Below, piece by piece: positions 52,101 through 60,716 of a DNA stretch of 64,000 nucleotides; positions within the stretch are counted from its first letter, which is position 1; every line of letters begins with the position of its first letter. A program made the translations under genes and the position numbers. The stretch is from CAVPHV01 sp963704825 (GTDB lineage Bacteria > Actinomycetota > Acidimicrobiia > Spongiisociales > UBA5794): the NCBI GenBank assembly GCA_963704825.1, contig CAVPHV010000017.1, positions 62,001 through 126,000 of the forward strand. Reading direction: 5' to 3'. Under the pieces are notes generated by a model. That model was not told the origin of the DNA, did not search any database, and saw only the letters and a list, made by a program, of their open reading frames with translations.

Positions 52101-53032
52101 TGAGTGGCAGATCCGTGTGAGGCCGGAGGGCCGGGGAGGATGTCGGCCACTTCCCATTCGCCCCCGTTGCTGGAGAGCTCCAGTGTGTAGGCCACGACAT
52201 GGACGATTCCGTTTGGCGTGGTTGCGTTGACGACGGTGCTCACGTAGGTCCGGCCATCGACAACACCTGTCGCCAGCTCAGACAGGGCAACCGCCTGATA
52301 GGGGAACGGCTCGATTGCCCGGATGTCGCTGCCTGCGACGGTGTAACGCGACAGACGGTGCGACCCAACGAGCATGGCGTCGAGGAACTCTGCGGTGAAC
52401 TCGGCCAGCTCGGCGTCGACCTCGTCTGCGAGGGGCGGGATAGGCGGCGGCGTCGGGGCGGGCGGCCCAGCAACTCGTGCCGGGATCTCGGTCACGATGA
52501 GCCGCCCATCGACCTTCATGACTCCGACTTGGTAGTGCTCGATCCCTGCCGAGACGTATCCGTTCTCGGTACGCTCCATGACCTCGGTGGCCACGGTCAC
52601 ATCCCAGTAGGCGCCGCCGAGCGTCCGGATCTCGATAGTGGCTGCTCGAGTCACATACCGATCGAGTGGTGACATCGCCGCCATCGTCGCCTGGGGTGCC
52701 ATGAAGGTCTCAACGGACTGGCCGTTGGTCCCGCCTCCCGTCAGATAGGTCGCGATGAAGAGTTCGGCGAACCCGTCGACGCCGGAGGGCGGAGCAGGGG
52801 GTGCCGACACGGTGGCGCTCTGCGCTGCTCGGGATGCCCACAGCCCCGCCGCGGCGGCGAGCAGAGCGCCGATGGCGAGCGCGACGATGAGACCCCTGGT
52901 AGGTCTGCCCGCACGGTGTCTTGGGTACGGCGGGGCCGGTTCGATTTCCGCTTCGGTTGAGGGCTGAGTCTCCGCCCCGAAATAGTCCTCGATGTCGGTG
53001 ACGGGTCTCCCAAAATCGAAGTGCGTGGTCAT
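52097..53032 (-). CDS. single-pass membrane protein with NTF2/TcpC-like external domains
   Basis: A 311-aa protein. Residues 1-45 are cytoplasmic and acidic, one helix follows (GLIVALAIGALLAAAAGLWA, about 48-67), then an extracellular region with two NTF2-like domains: about 85-185 (FAELFIATYLTGGGT...VMERTENGYVSAG) and about 210-305 (AEFTAEFLDAMLVGSHRL). Two tandem NTF2 folds after one helix is the build of TcpC, a VirB8-like conjugation component. Stop-start overlaps on both sides (ATGA with LysM gene, GTGA with the next) tie it to the secretion locus. Confidence 0.65.
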   Translation of the reverse strand: MTTHFDFGRPVTDIEDYFGAETQPSTEAEIEPAPPYPRHRAGRPTRGLIVALAIGALLAAAAGLWASRAAQSATVSAPPAPPSGVDGFAELFIATYLTGGGTNGQSVETFMAPQATMAAMSPLDRYVTRAATIEIRTLGGAYWDVTVATEVMERTENGYVSAGIEHYQVGVMKVDGRLIVTEIPARVAGPPAPTPPPIPPLADEVDAELAEFTAEFLDAMLVGSHRLSRYTVAGSDIRAIEPFPYQAVALSELATGVVDGRTYVSTVVNATTPNGIVHVVAYTLELSSNGGEWEVADILPGPPASHGSATQ

Positions 53033-53811
53033 GGCTGTTCCTCGGCAACGGCGGGCAACACAACGATCTCGCCGGGATAGATGAGGTCGGGGTCGCTCGA
53101 GCGGATGACGTCTTGGTTGGCGACGACAACGCGGTGCCAGTACTCGCCGACATCGGGCAGTTGGGCCCCCGAGGCCGCGAAGGTACCGAGGTGTTGTTCG
53201 GCAATAGTCCACAGGTTGTCGCCGGGGGCCACGGTCCACTGCGCCGGCTCGGTGATCACCATGGAGGTGGGCGCCGCAGTTGCCGGGCTGGGCACTCCTG
53301 CTGGGGTGGGGGTCCATCCGACTCGGGTGGCTCCCTGTGGCAAGGTCTCGGCCGGCTCGGGGTCTTCGCTGCCGACAAACGGCGGAATGGGGAGGCCGTC
53401 CTCGCCGATTCCTACGACGATCGGAGAGGGTCCGTCGGTGGCGATGGCGGACATGGCCGGTCCGGCGACGGTCGCGGCGACGATGGTCAGTGCCGCCGTG
53501 CCGTCAACGACCCTGCGCACCGCCGGGAGCGTTGCCCACTCGATCGCCCGTGCCGCGCCCGGAATCCTGGCCAACCGGGCCAGGGCGTAGAGCGCCGTTG
53601 AGATCGCAAGCCAGTAGGCAAGAGCCAGCGCGACGATCCGGAGTAGTGCCGGCAGCGACTCGTCGGCGGGAGTCTGCTGGAGCCAGTTTCCCAGCTGACG
53701 CCATGGAATCTGGAGCCACTCAACCTCTCCGATGGCGTGTAGGGCCACGAGCGCGCCGGCCTCGAAGACGATCAGCGTGGCCGCCCGGACCCCTCTCGAT
53801 TCTCGTTCCAT
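53029..53811 (-). CDS. membrane protein with C-terminal LysM domain
   Basis: A 260-aa protein with several hydrophobic segments in the first 120 residues (ATLIVFEAGALVALHAIG, LPALLRIVALALAYWLAIST, VVDGTAALTIVAATVAGPAM) and an external Pro-rich linker. The C-terminal LysM (about 205-258) reads WTVAPGDNLWTIAEQHLG...WHRVVVANQDVI and LIYPGEIVVLPA, so it should bind peptidoglycan. The start is ATG 53809-53811. The -10 TATGAT ends just six bases before, so the mRNA may be leaderless. It is divergent from the WXG100 genes and the first of a coupled trio. Confidence 0.75.
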   Translation of the reverse strand: MERESRGVRAATLIVFEAGALVALHAIGEVEWLQIPWRQLGNWLQQTPADESLPALLRIVALALAYWLAISTALYALARLARIPGAARAIEWATLPAVRRVVDGTAALTIVAATVAGPAMSAIATDGPSPIVVGIGEDGLPIPPFVGSEDPEPAETLPQGATRVGWTPTPAGVPSPATAAPTSMVITEPAQWTVAPGDNLWTIAEQHLGTFAASGAQLPDVGEYWHRVVVANQDVIRSSDPDLIYPGEIVVLPAVAEEQP

Positions 53812-53817
53812 TGAGTC

Positions 53818-53847
53818 ATCATATGCATTGCTAAATGTGTTTGTCAA
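53818..53847 (-). promoter_or_regulatory. promoter of the LysM-NTF2-EspG-like operon
   Basis: Minus-strand TTGACA (53842-53847), 18-base spacer, TATGAT (53818-53823). The ATG at 53811 falls where transcription should begin, which supports a leaderless mRNA and this start choice. Confidence 0.65.
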
Positions 53848-53870
53848 TAGTCAACAATCGTTATACTATA

Positions 53871-53898
53871 TTGACAATTGTTAAATACCTTACATAAT
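53871..53898 (+). promoter_or_regulatory. promoter of the WXG100-EccC operon
   Basis: TTGACA (53871-53876), 16-base spacer, CATAAT (53893-53898), in an AT-rich 120-base island between the two divergent operons. The rest of the window is GC-rich, so this island stands out. Transcription would start near 53905 and GGAAGGAAGG precedes the first ATG at 53968. Confidence 0.65.
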
Positions 53899-53967
53899 CT
53901 TCAACTATGACCAAGTCGACCGGCCCTGCGGTCGGTCGACTCGAGCAAGGAAGGAAGGACCAGCACA

Positions 53968-54240
53968 ATGGCGAATATGTTTGGGGCGGATCTGTCGGAT
54001 CTCGCGGCCCTGCGGGGGACGTTTGAGACAAAGGCGGGCGAGGTCCAGGCGCTGACCGGAGAACTGTCGGCAAAGGTGGACCCGGCCGCAACGGCGTGGC
54101 AGGGGCCGGGCGCCGACAACTTCCGGGCGGCATGGAACGGCGACTTCAAGCCGGCACTCACCAAGCTCGAGACGGCCCTCGAGGAAGCCGCAGTTGCCGT
54201 CGGCAAGTACCGCGAGAACATCGAGGCGGCTACCCGGTAA
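53968..54240 (+). CDS. WXG100-family protein 1 (ESAT-6-like)
   Basis: A 90-aa helical-hairpin secretion substrate or chaperone. The hallmark turn WQG is at residues 44-46 (TAWQGPGADNFRAAW) between two long amphipathic helices. The C-terminus is VGKYRENIEAATR. The strict export signal YxxxD/E is not matched exactly (Tyr at 79, Ile at +4, Glu at +5). GGAAGGAAGG lies upstream of ATG 53968. It heads the plus-strand operon with a second WXG100 gene, eccC and a DUF1023 hydrolase. Confidence 0.92.
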   Translation: MANMFGADLSDLAALRGTFETKAGEVQALTGELSAKVDPAATAWQGPGADNFRAAWNGDFKPALTKLETALEEAAVAVGKYRENIEAATR

Positions 54241-54270
54241 CCCTGAGTCTCGAGATCGGGAGGGGAAACC

Positions 54271-54633
54271 GTGACCCCGCACCAGCTCCGGCAATTGGCC
54301 GACCGCAATCGGGCGGAGGCGGACGCACTGACGGCGTCCGCCGCCCGACTGCGGACGACTGCCGAGTCGTTCCGCGATCTGCTGGAGGGGATTCCCGACC
54401 AATCCCGCCGGGTCTGGCAGGGACCGGCCGCGACCGACTTCGAGGACAAGGCGCAGGCCGCAGACCGTGATCTCCGCCAACAGGCTCAGGTTCTGTTGAG
54501 CACCGCGAGCGACTTCGATCGGGAGGCGGCAGATCTCAGGGCAGCGGCCCGCGGGCTCGAGGTGCGAGCTGCTGCTGAGGAGGCGGCGACCGTTCCGGGT
54601 GAATCGGGTCCGCCTCCAACCGGCGTGTGGTGA
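54271..54633 (+). CDS. WXG100-like protein 2, with C-terminal extension
   Basis: A 120-aa helical-hairpin protein. WQG is at residues 49-51 (SRRVWQGPAATDFE), with long heptad-like helices on either side (RTTAESFRDLLEGI; AADRDLRQQAQVLLSTASDF). It is longer than usual and ends in a Pro/Gly-rich GESGPPPTGVW tail. No tyrosine is present, so it lacks a YxxxD/E signal and probably pairs with protein 1. It starts at GTG 54271 with GGGAGGGG six bases upstream. Confidence 0.88.
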   Translation: MTPHQLRQLADRNRAEADALTASAARLRTTAESFRDLLEGIPDQSRRVWQGPAATDFEDKAQAADRDLRQQAQVLLSTASDFDREAADLRAAARGLEVRAAAEEAATVPGESGPPPTGVW

Positions 54634-54636
54634 GTG

Positions 54637-57600
54637 ATGCAGATCGTTGTGCACCGCGCCGGAGCCGAGTTCGAGGTGGTACTCGCCGTCGGCGACGAAT
54701 CGGCCTCACTCGGCGAGATCGTGGCCGGGTGGTTCGAGGATGCCCCGGCGGCATTTGTCATCGACGGTGTGGTGCGATCGGGAGATACTCCCCTCGCAGC
54801 AAGTGGTCTGAGATCTGGATCAGTGCTCATTCCGCTGGCAGCAGCAGGCCCTATCCCCGAACTGACGGAGGGTGGGCTGGGCGCGGTCGGGCGGCCGTCC
54901 TCCTCCTCTCGCATTCCCTTCAACCGCCCGCCGCGGCCAGAGTATCCGGTGTCGCTGCCGGCCATCGAGGTGCCGGCCGCACCGCCGGTGGCCAAAGCCT
55001 CGACCCGTTTTGGCTGGGGAGCGCTGGTCGTTCCGCTGATACTCGGACTGGTCATGGCGGTGTTCTTTCACCCCCGGATGGCGCTGTTCGCTCTCTTCAG
55101 CCCGGCCATGATGCTGGCCAACTGGATGGAAGACCGCAGGCGCAGCCGGCGCGAGCGCAGGAGCAGCCAAGCCGACCTCGATCGCAGTCTCGCCGGATTC
55201 GGGGACCGGCTCGACGACCTCGCCACCGCCGCCGCCCGACTCAAACGCCGCGAGGTGCCGCATCCCGATGGGCTGATTGCATCTCTTGTCGCCGGGAGTC
55301 TGCGGATGTGGGAGCGTCGGGTCCATCACCCCGACGCCATGGTGCTCGGAATTGGCAGCGGCGACGTCGCGTGGAGCCCGGCCCTGATCACCCCACCTGG
55401 GGGCGCCGCGGAGGAGGCGCTGGCATTGCTGGCGACGCGCCGCGAGTTGCGCGGGGTTCCGGTCGAAGTCGAGTTGCGGCCCGGTGAGGTGACGGGACTG
55501 GTCGGCGATCGCCGCCGCGCCCTTGGCATGGCACGCTCGCTCCTGATTCAGGCTGCGATCCTCCACGGTCCGGCTGATCTCGAGCTCACGGTGGTCACCG
55601 ACGCTCCGGATGTGTGGGATTGGATCAAGTGGCTGCCTCACGCCGACCTCGACCCGGTGGCTGGGCTGCGCCGGCTCGGAGCCGACCGTGAGGACGTCGG
55701 CCCGGTCGTTACCGCCCTGTTGGAGTCGATTGAGCGGGATCCCGGAGGCAGCGGGCCGATGCGATTGCTCGTCGCCGATGTTGTGGATGTTGCCGCCGAA
55801 AGGTGGCAGCGGGTGCGAGAGGGGCTGAGCGCCGCGGCTCGGGGCAAGGCCGCCGCCATCGCGATTGCCCGCTCGATGAGCGAGTTGCCGTCGGTGTGTA
55901 CTTCGATTGTTGCGGTTGGTGCCGGCGGGCCAGCACAGCTGCGGGCTCCCGCAGAGAATCGAAACGTCGGCGGGATTGCGCCGTGGGTCGTTGCTGCGGC
56001 GACGGCGCGCCGTGCGGCACGGGCGCTCGCCGGGTTTCGGGATCCCGATGTTGTCGCCGGTGCAGCAGAGCTTCCCCACCAGGTTCGTCTGCCTGATCTT
56101 CTTGGAATCTCCGATCCAACGCCGGACGCCATCCTGCGCCGCTGGCAGGCCGCAGGCGCCGCCCCGCGCCCGGCGGCCCCCATCGGCATGACCGCCGACG
56201 GTCCGCTTCTTGTCGACTTTGTGTCGGATGGACCCCACGCTCTGTTGGCCGGGACCACCGGCGCCGGTAAGTCCGAGCTGCTGCGCACGTTGGTCGCCTC
56301 CCTGGCGGCAACGAACGACCCCGACCACCTCACCTTCGTGCTGATCGACTACAAGGGAGGGAGCGCCTTCGACGTCTGCGCCGACCTGCCCCACACCGTT
56401 GGTCTGGTAACGGATCTCGATGGGCACCTGGCGTCGCGGGCGCTCACCTGCCTGGAAGCCGAACTGCGCTACCGCGAGCAGCGTTTGCGCGCTGCGGGGG
56501 CATCTGATCTTGCCGCGTACTTGGCGGGTGGCGAGCCGGAGCCGCTGCCCCGGCTGCTGGTTGTCATCGACGAGTTCGCTGCCCTGGCCAAGGAACTGCC
56601 GGCGTTCATGGCGTCCCTCGTCGACATCGCCCAGCGCGGCCGCAGCCTTGGGGTGCACCTCTTGCTCGCCACCCAACGGCCCGGGGGTGTGATCAGCGAC
56701 AGCATCCGCGCCAACACCAACCTGCGGATGGCGCTGCGAGTCCAGGATGGGTCCGACTCGACCGACGTCCTGGGCATCCCGGACGCGGCAACGATTGGTC
56801 GGATGCAGCCGGGCCGTGGCCTGGTGCGGCGCGGACCCGGTGATGTGGTGCCGTTCCAGACGGCGCTGGTCACTACACCAAGGGGCGATGGCGCGGCAAC
56901 CGCAGCTGCGGTGCGGCCGTTTGTCTTCGGCTACGAGCAGCCTGCGGCGGCAGGCACCGACCGCACCGAAACCGGTCCGACCGACCTGGGGGCGCTGGTC
57001 GACGCGGTGACTGGGGCGACCGCCACCCTCGGGCTCGAGCCACCGCGTCGACCGTGGCCGGACCCGCTCGAAACCAACGTGGCCGCCAAGCTTCTCGACG
57101 CGACCCCGCCCGATCAGGTGCGCGGCGCGCGGATCGCGGTGCCGCTCGGGCTCGCCGACGAGCCCACCCACCAGCGGCAGCGGACCGCGTGGTGGTCAAG
57201 TGAGGATGGCAATCTGCTCCTGTACGGCGTGCCTGGTTCGGGAACGACGACTGCTCTGGCGACCATCGCGCTTGGGGTGGCGGGACGCCACTCGCCGGAC
57301 GATGTGCACGTGTACGTCATGGACTTCGACGACCAGCGCTTGGCCCCATTGGCCGGTCTCCCCCACGTCGGGGCGGTGGTCGGGGCAGGGGAGCGAGAGC
57401 GTCAGCTGCGCCTCCTGCGGTTTCTCCAGGCCGAGGTGGAGGAGCGCCGGGTGGCGGTGGCGGCCGATCCGGCAGTCCTCGGGGAATTGCCCGCCCTGCT
57501 GGTGCTGGTGGACAATTACGCCGGTCTGGCGGCGGCCTTCGACGAGCCGGCCGACATGGCGGTGCGGACCATTCTCCCCCGGGTCGCGGCTGATGGCCCC

Positions 57601-58545
57601 GGCGTCGCCATCCATGTCGTGGCCACGGCAAAACAGCCCATCGACATACCCGCCCAGCTGGGTTCTCTGGTCCCCGCCAAGCTGGCCTTTCGCCTCACCG
57701 ATCGCTACGAGTACGGCGGGCTCGGCATCCCCATCGAAGAGGTGCCAAGGATCCCGGGACGCGCTCACCAATCGGGGACGGGGCAGGAGATCCAGATCGC
57801 TCGAGCCCATCCCGGTGGTGTCGCCGCGGCCGTAGACGCGCATGCCGACCAGGCAGTGGCGCGGCCACCGCATCGCATCGAGGTACTCCCCACCGAAGTC
57901 AAGGTGCCCGACATCGTCGATGCGGCGCGCGTCTTCGACCTCGAGTGGTCCCTGCCGATCGGGATCGGAGATCACGACCTCAGCCCGGTGGGGTTCGTGC
58001 TCGGCGAGGGAGATCACGTTGTGGTCGCCGGGCCGCCACGGTCGGGCAAGTCGACGGCGCTGATGACCATGGCTGCGATCGTGGCGAGCCACCGGCCCGA
58101 CGTGATCATCACCGCGGTGGCTCTGCGGCGCTCTCCATTGCGAGACTGCCCGCAGGTGACGCGGCTCGTCACGGATCCTGAGCAGCTCGAGGATGCCCTT
58201 GGTTCGGTGCCCAACGGCGATGGGTCGCCCCATCTCGTGCTGGTCGATGACGCCGGGATGGTCGACGACGAGGGCGGCTGGCTATCCGCAATGGTCGCTT
58301 GCCGTCGGCCCGGGGTGCATCTGGTGGCGGCCGACCAGGCGGACACGCTGCGGGCCGCCTACGGGCATTGGACCAAGGATGTGCGACGTTCCCGTCTCGG
58401 ACTCGCCCTCAAGCCGAACGCAGGCTCCGACGGGGATCTATGGCTAACGCCACTGCCGCGTCGAGGTCCGCCTCACTTCCCTCCCGGGCGGGGCTACCTG
58501 TTGGCGGATGGCCGCTGTGAGCTGGTGCAGACGGCATGGCAGTGA
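54637..58545 (+). CDS. EccC/EssC-type FtsK/SpoIIIE ATPase of a type VII-like secretion system
   Basis: A 1302-aa motor with an N-terminal FHA/ubiquitin-like beta domain (about 1-70), two membrane helices (about 128-160; WGALVVPLILGLVMAVFF), and three FtsK ATPase domains in one chain. ATPase 1 is complete: Walker A GTTGAGKS (539-546) and Walker B RLLVVIDEFAAL. ATPase 2 is degenerate: GVPGSGTTT at 864-872 has Thr in place of the essential Lys, and its Walker B is LLVLVDNYAG. ATPase 3 has GPPRSGKS (1132-1139) and HLVLVDDAG. A GTG at 54634 is an equally possible start. It overlaps the following gene by ten bases. Confidence 0.9.
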   Translation: MQIVVHRAGAEFEVVLAVGDESASLGEIVAGWFEDAPAAFVIDGVVRSGDTPLAASGLRSGSVLIPLAAAGPIPELTEGGLGAVGRPSSSSRIPFNRPPRPEYPVSLPAIEVPAAPPVAKASTRFGWGALVVPLILGLVMAVFFHPRMALFALFSPAMMLANWMEDRRRSRRERRSSQADLDRSLAGFGDRLDDLATAAARLKRREVPHPDGLIASLVAGSLRMWERRVHHPDAMVLGIGSGDVAWSPALITPPGGAAEEALALLATRRELRGVPVEVELRPGEVTGLVGDRRRALGMARSLLIQAAILHGPADLELTVVTDAPDVWDWIKWLPHADLDPVAGLRRLGADREDVGPVVTALLESIERDPGGSGPMRLLVADVVDVAAERWQRVREGLSAAARGKAAAIAIARSMSELPSVCTSIVAVGAGGPAQLRAPAENRNVGGIAPWVVAAATARRAARALAGFRDPDVVAGAAELPHQVRLPDLLGISDPTPDAILRRWQAAGAAPRPAAPIGMTADGPLLVDFVSDGPHALLAGTTGAGKSELLRTLVASLAATNDPDHLTFVLIDYKGGSAFDVCADLPHTVGLVTDLDGHLASRALTCLEAELRYREQRLRAAGASDLAAYLAGGEPEPLPRLLVVIDEFAALAKELPAFMASLVDIAQRGRSLGVHLLLATQRPGGVISDSIRANTNLRMALRVQDGSDSTDVLGIPDAATIGRMQPGRGLVRRGPGDVVPFQTALVTTPRGDGAATAAAVRPFVFGYEQPAAAGTDRTETGPTDLGALVDAVTGATATLGLEPPRRPWPDPLETNVAAKLLDATPPDQVRGARIAVPLGLADEPTHQRQRTAWWSSEDGNLLLYGVPGSGTTTALATIALGVAGRHSPDDVHVYVMDFDDQRLAPLAGLPHVGAVVGAGERERQLRLLRFLQAEVEERRVAVAADPAVLGELPALLVLVDNYAGLAAAFDEPADMAVRTILPRVAADGPGVAIHVVATAKQPIDIPAQLGSLVPAKLAFRLTDRYEYGGLGIPIEEVPRIPGRAHQSGTGQEIQIARAHPGGVAAAVDAHADQAVARPPHRIEVLPTEVKVPDIVDAARVFDLEWSLPIGIGDHDLSPVGFVLGEGDHVVVAGPPRSGKSTALMTMAAIVASHRPDVIITAVALRRSPLRDCPQVTRLVTDPEQLEDALGSVPNGDGSPHLVLVDDAGMVDDEGGWLSAMVACRRPGVHLVAADQADTLRAAYGHWTKDVRRSRLGLALKPNAGSDGDLWLTPLPRRGPPHFPPGRGYLLADGRCELVQTAWQ

Positions 58546-60077
58546 GCGGCTTTCGCGGGATTGATCCCGACGGGCTCGTTGGGTTGAGCCGGATGATGGA
58601 GGGCACTGCGGCTGAGGTGCTCGCCGCAGGCAACCTGGGCTACGCGGTGCTCGTCCGCCGCGACCGGGAGTCCGCCGGCGACCGCTTCGGGATGGCGATG
58701 AGTCGCCTCGCCCGGCAACTCGACGACGAGGCGGCGGAAATGAGCTGGCGGGCTGAGGCAATTCGACGGGGTCAGCTGATGACCTCCTCGTCGATGCCCT
58801 CGATGGTGGTTGCCGAACTCCTCTGGGAAGAGGCTGAGTTCGCCGCGGCCGCCAGGTTCACCGTCGGCGACCGTCAGGTGAGCTTCGAACAGTGGCGCCA
58901 ACGCCCGCCGGTCCGCGCCCTGAGGAAGATGCGGCCGGACCAGGTGTCGGCGGCCTTGGCGGCCATGTCTCTCGCGGCAGTCGATCGCCTCCTGCTCGAA
59001 GAGCCAACCCTGGTGGGGGGGTTGGACGGAGCCCCCGCTTGGCTGCGGTGTACCGCAAACGACATGCTGATCGGGCGGGAGGTGAATCGGCTCGCCGGAC
59101 TTGCCGCCGAGATCGCGGATGAGATCAACCAGTTGGAGGATCTCGAGTGGTCGGGCCGCACCACGCAGCAGCGTCTGGTGCGCGAGGTGTACCTCGACGA
59201 ACTCGAGCGGATCGAGGCGCGCATCGCCATGTTCGGTCGGTGGTTGGCCGAGGATCGCCAGATCCTGCTGTTCGACCCTCGAGGTGACGGCCGAGTCGCT
59301 GAGGTGTTCGGAGACCTCGACCAAGCTGGTTTTGTCGCCGTGGTGGTGCCGGGGATCACCAACGACATCGACAACTTCGGTCCGATCGACGGTGGGGGGT
59401 TTCGAGCCAACGCCGGACAGCTCTACGAGGAGGCGGCGAGGCTCGAGCCCGACGTGGCCACAATCGCCTGGCTGGGCTACGACACGCCCGATGGCGCCGA
59501 TGCGGCGCTAGCCGGTGCCGCTGAGGACGGTCACCGCCACCTCGTTGCCTTCACCAAGGGTCTTGCCGCAGCGACTCCCGAACCGCACCTCACCGTCATC
59601 GGTCACAGCTACGGTTCGCTGGTCACCGGGATGGCGGCGGGTGCCGGCATGGCGGTTGACGATGTTGTGTTCGTCGGAAGCCCCGGAACCAGCCTCGACC
59701 GGGCAAGCGAGGCGATCATCGACAGGGGGGGACGGGTGTGGGCGGGCTTGGCGCACAAGGACCCGATCGGGGCGGGCATCGATCCCCTTCCCGACTCGGC
59801 ATGGGAGTTCATGCTCGGCCCAATCGGCTCGTACGTATGGGACAGCTTTGGGACCGGTGACTACGCGACGGAGGACCTGTGGCATGGCCGCAACCCCGTT
59901 CACGAGTCGTTCGACGCCATCGAGTTCACTACCGATGGCGCCGCGGGTCATTCGCAGTACTTCGCCGCCGGCACCGAATCGTTGGCCAACCTGGCGCGCA
60001 TCATCGCCGGTCTCGACTTCGCCGTCCGCTTGGTCGGTGGCGGCGAACTAGCAGCCGACTCAGTCGAAGACGATTGA
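58536..60077 (+). CDS. DUF1023 alpha/beta hydrolase of the secretion locus
   Basis: A 513-aa protein. The N-terminal about 190 residues are helical and Ala/Glu-rich (like a WXG-associated domain), the C-terminal part is a DUF1023 alpha/beta hydrolase with the nucleophile in TVIGHSYGSLVTG (Ser358). Such DUF1023 proteins are frequent beside WXG100 genes, as substrates or accessory hydrolases. No signal peptide, so export would need the WXG-type system. ATG 58536 overlaps the eccC end. It converges with the lipoprotein gene by 18 bases. Confidence 0.85.
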   Translation: MAVSGFRGIDPDGLVGLSRMMEGTAAEVLAAGNLGYAVLVRRDRESAGDRFGMAMSRLARQLDDEAAEMSWRAEAIRRGQLMTSSSMPSMVVAELLWEEAEFAAAARFTVGDRQVSFEQWRQRPPVRALRKMRPDQVSAALAAMSLAAVDRLLLEEPTLVGGLDGAPAWLRCTANDMLIGREVNRLAGLAAEIADEINQLEDLEWSGRTTQQRLVREVYLDELERIEARIAMFGRWLAEDRQILLFDPRGDGRVAEVFGDLDQAGFVAVVVPGITNDIDNFGPIDGGGFRANAGQLYEEAARLEPDVATIAWLGYDTPDGADAALAGAAEDGHRHLVAFTKGLAAATPEPHLTVIGHSYGSLVTGMAAGAGMAVDDVVFVGSPGTSLDRASEAIIDRGGRVWAGLAHKDPIGAGIDPLPDSAWEFMLGPIGSYVWDSFGTGDYATEDLWHGRNPVHESFDAIEFTTDGAAGHSQYFAAGTESLANLARIIAGLDFAVRLVGGGELAADSVEDD

Positions 60078-60716
60078 TTCGAGCATGGCTTCTCCCTCGG
60101 CAATCCGTTGCACGTTCAGATCGCCCTCATAGAGGAACGCGGCATATAGGGTGCCCGTTGCTGCCTCGATCAGGACAAAGCGGCTGACCGAAACCGTGCC
60201 GTCGTCATGGGAGATGGTGCGCTCCACGATATGGGCCGGAGCGCCGTCGATCGTCGCTTCCTCAGCCACGGTGACCTCGCTGGTGCCGGGGGTGGGGAAG
60301 AAGAACTCAGCGAAGAGGTCGGCATTGGCGTCGGCGATCTCGGCTGGAGTTCCTGCGTCGGCGAAGTCGAGGTCTTCGGAGGCGAAGCCGATGAAGAGGA
60401 CGCCGCCGGGCCCCTCCTCGGTGTCGATCAAGGCGGCAACACGCCCGTAGGTGATGCCGTCCTGGCGCACCACCCAGTCGCGTGGCACCGTGATCGAGAT
60501 CCCGAGCGGCTCCACGGCAACCGGGTCGAGCGGGGCAGGCGCCGCGGCGCTCGACGTTGTCGGCGCCGCCGATGTCGTCGCACTGGGCGAGGCAGTGGTC
60601 GAAGTCGTCGTTGCTGTGGTTGTTGTGGTGGTGGCCGTGTCGGTTGCGGAGCACGCCGTCGCGGCGAGGACGACGACGGCGAGGGCTGCTGGCAACAACG
60701 TCCTACGGATGGGCAT
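60060..60716 (-). CDS. lipoprotein with long Thr/Ser/Ala linker
   Basis: A 218-aa lipoprotein: signal peptide MPIRRTLLPAALAVVVLAAT then lipobox AATACSA. A Thr/Ser/Ala/Pro-rich linker follows (TTTTTTATTT... to PAPLDP, about 28-66), and a compact domain of about 150 residues (ISITVPRDWVVRQDG; GGVLFIGFASEDLDFADAG) of PsbP/LpqN-like look. Start ATG 60716 is preferred; ATG 60725 adds three residues. It overlaps the end of the YibE/F gene on the same strand. Confidence 0.78.
   Translation of the reverse strand: MPIRRTLLPAALAVVVLAATACSATDTATTTTTTATTTSTTASPSATTSAAPTTSSAAAPAPLDPVAVEPLGISITVPRDWVVRQDGITYGRVAALIDTEEGPGGVLFIGFASEDLDFADAGTPAEIADANADLFAEFFFPTPGTSEVTVAEEATIDGAPAHIVERTISHDDGTVSVSRFVLIEAATGTLYAAFLYEGDLNVQRIAEGEAMLESIVFD

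Noticed and set aside
54820..57171. 783-codon open frame antisense to the EccC gene
   Set aside because: It mirrors the high-GC coding frame of eccC, has no family motifs and lacks a ribosome site. The plus-strand gene has clear ATPase motifs.
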